A program made the position numbers and the translations under genes. 64,000 nucleotides of DNA, taken from contig CAOLHI010000153.1 of NCBI GenBank assembly GCA_948474755.1, positions 1-64,000 of the forward strand. The letters are read 5' to 3'. Positions 58,631-64,000 of this stretch are shown one piece after another; position 1 is the stretch's first letter, and every line of letters begins with the position of its first letter. Source of the DNA: Ctenosaura bakeri. Lineage: Eukaryota > Chordata > Lepidosauria > Squamata > Iguanidae. The notes under the pieces were generated by a model, which saw only the letters and a list, made by a program, of their open reading frames with translations, was not told the DNA's origin and searched no databases.

Positions 58631-58934
58631 ACAAAGATAGAAGGAAGGAGGAAAAGAGGGAAACTGCATTTTAGGTGCGTAGACTCAGGCCATTTCTGCG
58701 CTACGCTCGTATGGCCGGCCCCTCCCGGAACGGCAAACCCCAGGATTCCATAGGGTGTTGAAAGCGGAATCATTGCACTATAAGAGTCGTGCAGAAACGG
58801 CCCCAAGCAGGCAAGCTCCTGCCCTGCCTTTGCAAGACCTGAGCAGAGCTGCTGATACAAAGGAGACTTGAAGGTCTCTCTTACTAACAGGGTCGCCAAA
58901 ACTCAACATCGACTTGACTACAGTCAACAACAGA
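58631..58934 (+). mobile_element. BovB 3' unit, tandem copy 2, split by a MITE
   Basis: AGGAAAAGAGGGAAACTGCA, TTAGGTGCGTAGACTCA, then a MITE (58688-58802), then TTTGCAAGACCTGAGCAGAG and a tail ATCGACTTGACTACAGTCAA. It repeats the last part of the preceding BovB. Confidence 0.7.
58688..58802. mobile_element. Harbinger-like MITE, left arm deleted, inside BovB unit
   Basis: The left terminus GGCCATTTCTGCGCTACGCT jumps to the short core (GGCCGGCCCCTCCCGGAAC). The right arm is complete to GTGCAGAAACGGCC. Confidence 0.8.
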
Positions 58935-59094
58935 AAACTAGCAAGCAGCAGGAAAAGATGCAAACCACATTTTAGGTGGATAGACTCAGGCATGCAAGCC
59001 AGGGCCCTGCCTTTTGCAAGACCTGAGCAGAGCTGCTGCCGACCCCAGGGAGACTTGAAGGTTTCTCTCACCCACAGGGCCTCCAAAACTCAAA
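58935..59094 (+). mobile_element. BovB 3' unit, tandem copy 3
   Basis: AGCAGGAAAAGATGCAAACC, TTTTAGGTGGATAGACTCAG, TTTGCAAGACCTGAGCAGAG, ending at ACTCAAAAT where a nested MITE pair begins. It is the same unit as copy 2 and has not become G+C-rich. Confidence 0.7.
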
Positions 59095-59349
59095 ATCATT
59101 TCTGCCCTAGAGTGGTATAGCGCTGTTATTCCCCTTTCAACATCCTGCGGAACCCTGGGCCATTTCCGCACTAGACTATTATAGCGCTATGGTTCCACTT
59201 TCAACCTTCTATGGAATCCTGGGGTTTTAGCGCTACAATAGTCTGGTGCGGAAATGGCCTTGGAGTTTGCAGTTTAGGGAGGGACCTCGCAGGGTTCCCT
59301 AGGATGTTGAAAGCGGAATAATAGCGCTATAACAGCCTAGTGCGGAAGG
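59095..59349. mobile_element. Harbinger-like MITE, outer copy at CpG-island edge
   Basis: Left ATCATTTCTGCCCTAGAG; right GCCTAGTGCGGAAGGC. It hosts an inner copy and separates BovB units 3 and 4. Confidence 0.75.
59158..59259. mobile_element. Harbinger-like MITE, inner copy, truncated right arm
   Basis: Flanks CTG and TTG (59260-59262). Left GGCCATTTCCGCACTAGACT; right end AATAGTCTGGTGCGGAAATG then GCC. Both arms share GACTATT / AATAGTC in place of the usual GACTGTT / AACAGTC. Confidence 0.85.
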
Positions 59350-59465
59350 CGGCAGGAAAAGAGGCAACCCGCCTTTCGGGTGGGTGGCCCCAGGCGGGCA
59401 AGCGAGGGCCCCGCCTTTGCAGGGCCTGAGCAGGGCCGCTGACCCCCGGGAGACGTGGGGGCCCC
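59350..59465 (+). mobile_element. BovB 3' unit, tandem copy 4, strongly G+C-shifted
   Basis: GGCAGGAAAAGAGGCAACCC, TTTCGGGTGGGTGGCCCCAG, TTTGCAGGGCCTGAGCAGGG, CCCCCGGGAGACGTGGGGGC. It aligns with copy 3, but nearly every difference replaces A or T by G or C. It forms the left edge of the CpG island. Confidence 0.7.
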
Positions 59466-59952
59466 TCGGGGGGTCGAGGCTCGACGTCCGTTCCCGACAA
59501 GGAGCCCCCACGGCCCGATTCATCGCCCTTCTATTTTCAACCTGAGCACGCCGTCCCCCCCCCGTCGGAGGGCTCCCAAATTTCTCTTCAGCGGCCCCCC
59601 GCCCCACCCTGAAGCCCGGGGGGGCCAACAGGGCCTTCCGGAGGGGGCGCGCCCTCGCCCCCCTCACAGGCCCTTCCTTCGCCCCTTCTCGCCTCAGCCG
59701 CAGCATCGCCGGCGTCACGGCCTGCCTCCCGCCCGGCGCGAGCCCTCTTCCCTCCGTGGCTGCCCCTGCCGTCAATCTGCCAAAGGCGCCCCGGGATTGG
59801 CCGGTGGGGTGGCCGCCCCGCCCCCTCCGCCTTCTCCCCCCTTCTTTCCATGCCGGTTTCCCCCCCACCCGCCTCTCGCCGCTTTCTCCGCCTCAGCGGC
59901 GCGCTCTCGTCCTCCTCAGCCATTTTTAAACGGCGCGAGGCGGGTAGCGGAG

Positions 59953-60021
59953 CCGGCGAAGCCAGTTAGTCGCCCGGAGCCGCTACGGAAAGCCCGGGAA
60001 GAGCCGCTTATTGCCTCTTGG
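59953..60021 (+). other. ACSL4: Putative non-coding first exon of plus-strand gene (ACSL4?)
   Basis: Sequence downstream of the TATA-like motif ends in CTCTTGG followed by the strong donor GTGAGT (GT at 60022-60023). No convincing start codon context or recognisable protein is present, so this would be a 5'-UTR exon. The identity rests only on synteny: in human Xq23, ACSL4 lies head to head with TMEM164, the same relative orientation as here. ACSL4 (long-chain acyl-CoA synthetase 4) activates arachidonate and adrenate to CoA esters on ER, peroxisomal and related membranes. Its coding exons would lie beyond 64 kb. The left boundary given is an estimate from the TATA-like motif. Confidence 0.4.
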
Positions 60022-60237
60022 GTGAGTTTTCCCTCCCCCTCGCCCCCTTTCCTGAGGAAAAAATGGGGGCTCGGTTCCCCTGAGGGAGGGAAGGCGCTGC
60101 CTGATCCGTCCCCCCCCCCGCGTGGGTGGATGGGTGGTCAAAGTGGGACAGGGACCCCCTTTTGGGGGGGGGTTATGGCGGAGGACAGATTCGCCTCGGC
60201 GGCTTCTTCGTCCCTTTTGGACCCTTCCCCATCCAGT

Positions 60238-60555
60238 CTCTGTCCGGTTGAGGAAGCTAAGCAGGGTCGGGCCCGGTTTGGACCCGGAGGGGAGACCACC
60301 AGGCACCCGGGGGCTCGGAAGGAATCCTCCTCCCAAAATCTTCCTCTGTCCGGTTGAGGAAGCTAAGCAGGGTCGGGCCCGGTTTGGACCCGGAGGGGAG
60401 ACCACCAGGCACCCGGGGGCTTGGAAGGAACCCTCCTCCCAAAATCTTCCTCTGTGCGGTTGAGGAAGCTAAGCAGGGTCGGGCCCGGTTTGGACCTGGA
60501 GGGGAGACCAACAGGCACCTGGGGACTTGGAAAGATTCCTCTTTCCAAAATCCTC
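60238..60555 (+). repeat. Three tandem 106-bp units derived from 5S rRNA
   Basis: Units start at 60238, 60344 and 60450, an exact period of 106 bp. Each carries the 5S internal core GAAGCTAAGCAGGGTCGGGC and the C-box-like GGAGGGGAGACCACCAGGCA, followed by a CCTCC(C)AAAATC spacer. Units 1 and 2 differ at only a few positions; unit 3 is more diverged. The 5S 5' and 3' thirds are missing, so this is not a functional 5S gene. It lies 0.2 kb downstream of the putative first-exon donor, inside the CpG island. Confidence 0.85.
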
Positions 60556-60801
60556 CTTCCCGGGGAGCCACGGCGGCCAGGCTGGACCCTTCTGGCCTAA
60601 AGGGACTGACTCAGGGAAGGGTCTAAGGCAGGTAGGTGGATGCCTCCCTGAGCAAGCTGCAGCAATATATTCTCCTTTTTCTTCTCACCTTTCTGTCTTA
60701 TTCCCACCCCACTTATCTCTCTTTTCTTCTAAATTGTACCTGTTGATCCCTCTCACTCCTGCTTTACTTATGGAATTGACTTGGAGGCCCCTTACCCTTT
60801 A

Positions 60802-60893
60802 TCATAGAATCATAGAATCATAGAAATGTAGAGTTGGAAGAGACCACAGGGGCCGTCCAGTCCAACCCCCTGCCATGCAGGAACACCCTCAAA
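60802..60893 (-). mobile_element. CR1 3'-terminal stub
   Basis: Only the last 90 bp of CR1 are present (AGAATCATAGAATCATAGAA, GTTGGAAGAGACCACAGGGG, CCAACCCCCTGCCATGCAGG). It ends beside a tRNA SINE. Confidence 0.85.
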
Positions 60894-60896
60894 TGA

Positions 60897-61078
60897 GATC
60901 CAGCCTGGTGTAGTGGTTTGAGCCTTGGACTATGACCCTGGAGACCAGGGTTTGATCCCCACTCGGCCATGGAAACCCACTGGGTGATCTTGGGTGCCTC
61001 ACACACTCTCAGCCCCAGAAAGCCCCGTGACCTTAGGGTCACCATAAGTTAGAAACGACTTGAAGGCATGAAACAACG
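60897..61078 (+). mobile_element. Sauria-type tRNA SINE, plus
   Basis: Clear head (GCCTGGTGTAGTGGTTTGAG), B box (CCAGGGTTTGATCCCC) and tail (GGGTCACCATAAGTTAGAAA). It directly follows a CR1 3' stub that ends at about 60893, suggesting insertion into or beside it. Confidence 0.85.
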
Positions 61079-61128
61079 ACCCTTTATGAAGACCCCCTCC
61101 TCAATTTTTCTTCATCATTCCTCGCTTA

Positions 61129-61345
61129 TTTGTTGTAAGCCTTCAAGTCGTTGCTGACCTATAGTGACCCCAAAGCAAACCCATCATGGGTCTTTCTTGG
61201 CAAGATTTGCTCATAAGAGGTTCCCCTTTGCCTTCCTCTGAGGCTGAGAGAGTGTGCCTTGCCCAAGGTCACCCAGTGGGTTTCCGGTGGCTGAGCAGGG
61301 ATTCAAACACTGCTCTCTCAGAGCCCAAGTCAGGTATTCAAACCC
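61129..61345 (-). mobile_element. Sauria-type tRNA SINE, minus
   Basis: Tail GTTGTAAGCCTTCAAGTCGT, full body with CTTGGCAAGATTTGCTCATA and CCTTCCTCTGAGGCTGAGAG, and a diverged head. Confidence 0.8.
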
Positions 61346-62119
61346 GTATGCTGCATATCTTGCCTTTCTTGCACAGAATCGGGGGGGGATTAATCAACTA
61401 AAGGTCATGCAGTGGGATTAAGTTGCCTAGTGCTTCTTTCATTTGATGACAGTCCTGAAATAAATAAATCTGTGTGCATGTAAAATTGCATTTTATTCAG
61501 GTTTCTTAGATTAATTAAATTGACTCAAACACATACACATAATCAGCACATGTTCCTTTAATTGCATGGCAGTCCCTCTCTCTTTCTGTGTTTGGCCACA
61601 GAGAGAGGGAGAGAGATGGATTGCTCCTAATTAAAGAGATAATTGCATGTTTGCATTTGGACTGGTTTAGGGAGGAATCCTGTGTTCTCCAAAGGGCAAC
61701 TGAGAAGGCTGTCGGATGTGGTGGAAGTGCTGATTTTCTGGAGGAGGAGGAGTAGGAGTATTGCTGCAGGGCTAGCTCTGCTGGGAGCAGAGTGAGGTGG
61801 CTGCCTCAGGCAACATATTTGAATGTTATGAAAAAGAAGTAAATCATTAGTTACATATGACTCCGTTTACTTTGGCAGGGATGCGGAGACATGCTTATGA
61901 GATTGTCTCCCTTGTGTGCCCAACTAAGTCGGCTGGCTTTGGGTGCTATGCAGGTGAGATGGGTGGAGTCATTTTCCTCAGGCTCAAAATGTCTTGAGTC
62001 AGCCTTGGTCCACCATGGGGTGGCAGGTCCCTGTCAGGAGCTGTTGTGGAGGGCCTCAGTGCCAGTGTGGGTCAGAGAAGTTTGGGGAGGCTCTCAGACA
62101 CGTTGCTGAGCAGGTCTGG

Positions 62120-62425
62120 AAACGATTGTTCTTGTTCTTTGCCACTCATGTTGACCCTGTGAATCAGAGAACCCGCTCCTGCCATCCCCAGAAAAGCCCC
62201 ACTGATCAAAAAATCTGCTCAGGTCTTGCGCGCTCAGGGTCTTTGGCTTTCTTGATTGACCCAATCTGCCTGTAATGCAGTATTCCTCTTTTCCTGCTGC
62301 TTTCCACTTTGCTGAGCATAGCCATCTTTTCTAATGGGTCACATTTTCTCACGATGTGTCCAAAGTATGACAGCCTTGTTTAGTCATCCTGGCTTCCAGG
62401 GAGAGTCCAGGCCTGATCATCTTTA
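62120..62425 (-). mobile_element. BovB LINE 3' portion, minus
   Basis: AATGCAGTATTCCTCTTTTC, TTCTAATGGGTCACATTTTC, TGTCCAAAGTATGACAGCCT and TCATCCTGGCTTCCAGGGAG match the reverse of the BovB ORF end. The part at 62120-62270 is the more diverged 3' side. Confidence 0.7.
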
Positions 62426-63010
62426 GGAGAGTTCAGGCCTGATTTGCACGAAAGGCATTCATTTGTCTCTAAATATTTATTTCCCAATCAGTATGGTCAA
62501 AGGTTGTGGGGGCTGGAGGAGAAGAAACAACTGCCCCACATTTTCCAGTCTTGCCTACAGCGTGCCAACAGAGCTTTGGATATTAGTCAGTTAAAATGTT
62601 TTGTACAGGAAAGTAATACACATGTTTACTTGAAATTAAATCCTGATGTGTTCAGTAGGGCTTAGTTCCATGTAAACATATGTAGAGTACCAGCCTCAAT
62701 TAATGTAACCAAGTGTACTTGTTGAGCTGATGTTCCCTATTTGTATCAGGGAGGCAGCTGAGAAGACTCCTCACCTTCCCTCCCCTCTGATAAGGATTTT
62801 GTAAGAAACAAGAGTCAGATGTACTATCCCTGAGGGGATGGGCTCATTTATTTCTTTGTGTTGCAACTGAAAGGATGGATTCGTGGGTGGGGCTGGGTGA
62901 GGGGTTTTCAATAGTGTCAGCACTTAGATCAACAATGTACATTGCTGATATATTACTGATGTTCAGGGAATTGATATTATTGCTATGGTTGCTGTGCTTT
63001 ATTACTCCTT

Positions 63011-63052
63011 TTGTGTGTGTGAGAGAGTGCGTGTGTGTATGTATGTATGTAG
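63011..63052. repeat. (GT)n/(GTAT)n microsatellite
   Basis: GTGTGTGTGAGAGAGTGCGT followed by GTGTATGTATGTATGTA. Confidence 0.9.
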
Positions 63053-63744
63053 ATTGCCTTCTGTAGGTTGTACTTTATGTTGAACATTGTCAAAGGCTGC
63101 TTGTAGGTAAAGAGTCTGTGCATGTCTACTTATAAGTAAGACCCACTGGTGGTTATATATATATAAACTACAAGTCCCACTGAACAGAGTAAGATTTACA
63201 GCCCAGCAGATATAGGAAGTGCAAGATACCTTATGGGTAAAGCCAATTTGCTCACGTTTTGATACGAATGTGAAGAGGGAAAACAAATATAGGAAATATT
63301 CATAATAATAGGATTGTACTCAAAGGATTTAATTAGTTTGGAAAAGTATAATTTTCCTTTCTGCCCTTTAAGACAAATAGGTCGTACCTAGGCTATTTAG
63401 TAACTCATAGGTCCTAGGCATCTTTTCCCACATATGAGTATATGTCTGTGTGGAGTTTCATTTCTTGAAAACTGGTGTTTGTAATAATTTTACAAACTTT
63501 CGGTGAAAACGAAAGTTAGACAGTGTTGGAAAAGGTAGAAATACGGAAAGGTAGAAAGGAGCTGGATGTTTTTGCTTTTCTGCTGAAGAACCCCCAAAAC
63601 AAACTTAAATACTGTAGAAGGAGTAGATGTGTGTATGGCTCTGTAGAGAATGATCATTTGGGATGAAGTTCATATGAGCAACACTGAATAAAGCTGTAGA
63701 GGTTATAGAGGAGAAAAGCATATCTGAACCCATAGTCTAAGGAC

Positions 63745-63850
63745 ACTCCTCCAGATGTTGATGGAATGAACACCCACAGTCTTACGCAGTGTAGTCAGTG
63801 CCAAGGCCTATTGGAAACTGAAGTCCAGCAACATCTGGGAAGCCACATTT
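63745..63850. repeat. Unclassified interspersed foldback repeat
   Basis: CTCCTCCAGATGTTGATGGA at left and GAAGTCCAGCAACATCTGGG at right form the same foldback design as 5998-6130, with diverged middle sequence. Confidence 0.4.
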
Positions 63851-64000
63851 TGTCCATCCTTGCCACAAATTTATTTGGGAGCTGCTTGGGCAAGCATGTG
63901 GCTGCTCGTCTGAGTTTGTGGTGCAAATATCTGGATGTGGTATGAGGTAGATTGTTTCAAGATTCCCAGATACTCCTTAGCAATAGTGAGATGTGGTATT

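Larger units (their letters stand above)
59340..60560 (+). promoter_or_regulatory. CpG island: promoter of a divergent plus-strand gene (ACSL4 by synteny)
   Basis: This is the second G+C-rich, CpG-dense block of the window. In plus orientation it holds an inverted CCAAT box (ATTGG, 59796-59800), a GC box GCCCCGCCCCC (about 59815) and an AT-rich TATA-like TTTTTAAA at 59923-59930, about 25-30 bp before a plausible transcription start. A splice donor follows at 60022. The island is bordered on its left by BovB tails and nested MITEs, and on its right contains a 5S-derived triplicate. Confidence 0.7.
61346..64000. other. Intron 1 of the putative plus-strand gene; BovB fragment and unique DNA
   Basis: No coding exon found. 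The interval 61480-61690 has repeat-free sequence with TTAATTAAATTGAC, CCTTTAATTGCATG and CTAATTAAAGAGATAATTGC around an inverted CCCTCTCTCTTTCTGTG / CACAGAGAGAGGGAG pair, and may be an intronic enhancer. Confidence 0.35.

Noticed and set aside
59299..60463. Open frames up to 300 codons in the second CpG island
   Set aside because: Same composition effect; they run across the BovB unit, the predicted splice donor and the 5S-derived triplicate.
60238..60555. Functional 5S rRNA genes
   Set aside because: Each unit has only the central part of 5S and lacks both ends and a T-run terminator.
60022..64000. ACSL4 coding exons
   Set aside because: No frame resembling the acyl-CoA synthetase was found; the ACSL4 label rests on synteny alone.

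Overview
This is nuclear DNA from a vertebrate, most likely a squamate reptile (lizard). The evidence is the mix of interspersed repeats: tRNA-headed SINEs ending in a BovB-like tail (Sauria-SINE type), BovB LINE fragments, CR1 LINEs with the ATTCTATGATTCTATG-type end, L1 3' ends, 5S-rRNA-headed SINEs, Tigger-like and Harbinger/Tourist-like DNA elements and hAT-like ends. The species cannot be named from sequence alone. Nothing bacterial or viral was recognised, and there is no CRISPR array.

Only one protein-coding segment is well supported: the first coding exon of TMEM164 on the minus strand (14099 down to 13734, 122 codons, ending in a consensus splice donor). Positions 1-13733 are therefore intron, and a CpG island at about 14.8-16.1 kb is its promoter and untranslated first-exon region. 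A second CpG island at about 59.3-60.6 kb ends in a plus-strand splice donor at 60022 and looks like the promoter and non-coding first exon of a divergent gene. By synteny (in human Xq23, ACSL4 and TMEM164 lie head to head) this is probably ACSL4, but no ACSL4 coding exon is in the window.

Between the two islands (about 16-59 kb) is intergenic DNA, heavily occupied by repeats. The dominant element is a 100-220 bp palindromic MITE with GGCC termini and 3-bp target duplications (TAA, TTA, TCA, ATA, ACA and similar), present in about 26 full or partial copies. It is nested in SINEs, a BovB, a Tigger and in other copies of itself. Its two arms share private mutations within a copy. This is the most unusual structural signal here.

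Other notable items: an L1 3' end fused to the exact 5' end of 18S rRNA with target-site duplication (27975-28539); a triplicated 106-bp 5S-rRNA-derived unit just downstream of the putative ACSL4 first exon; and tandem BovB tails whose innermost unit, at the island edge, has shifted strongly toward G+C. If the second gene is ACSL4, the two neighbours both act on arachidonoyl lipids relevant to ferroptosis.
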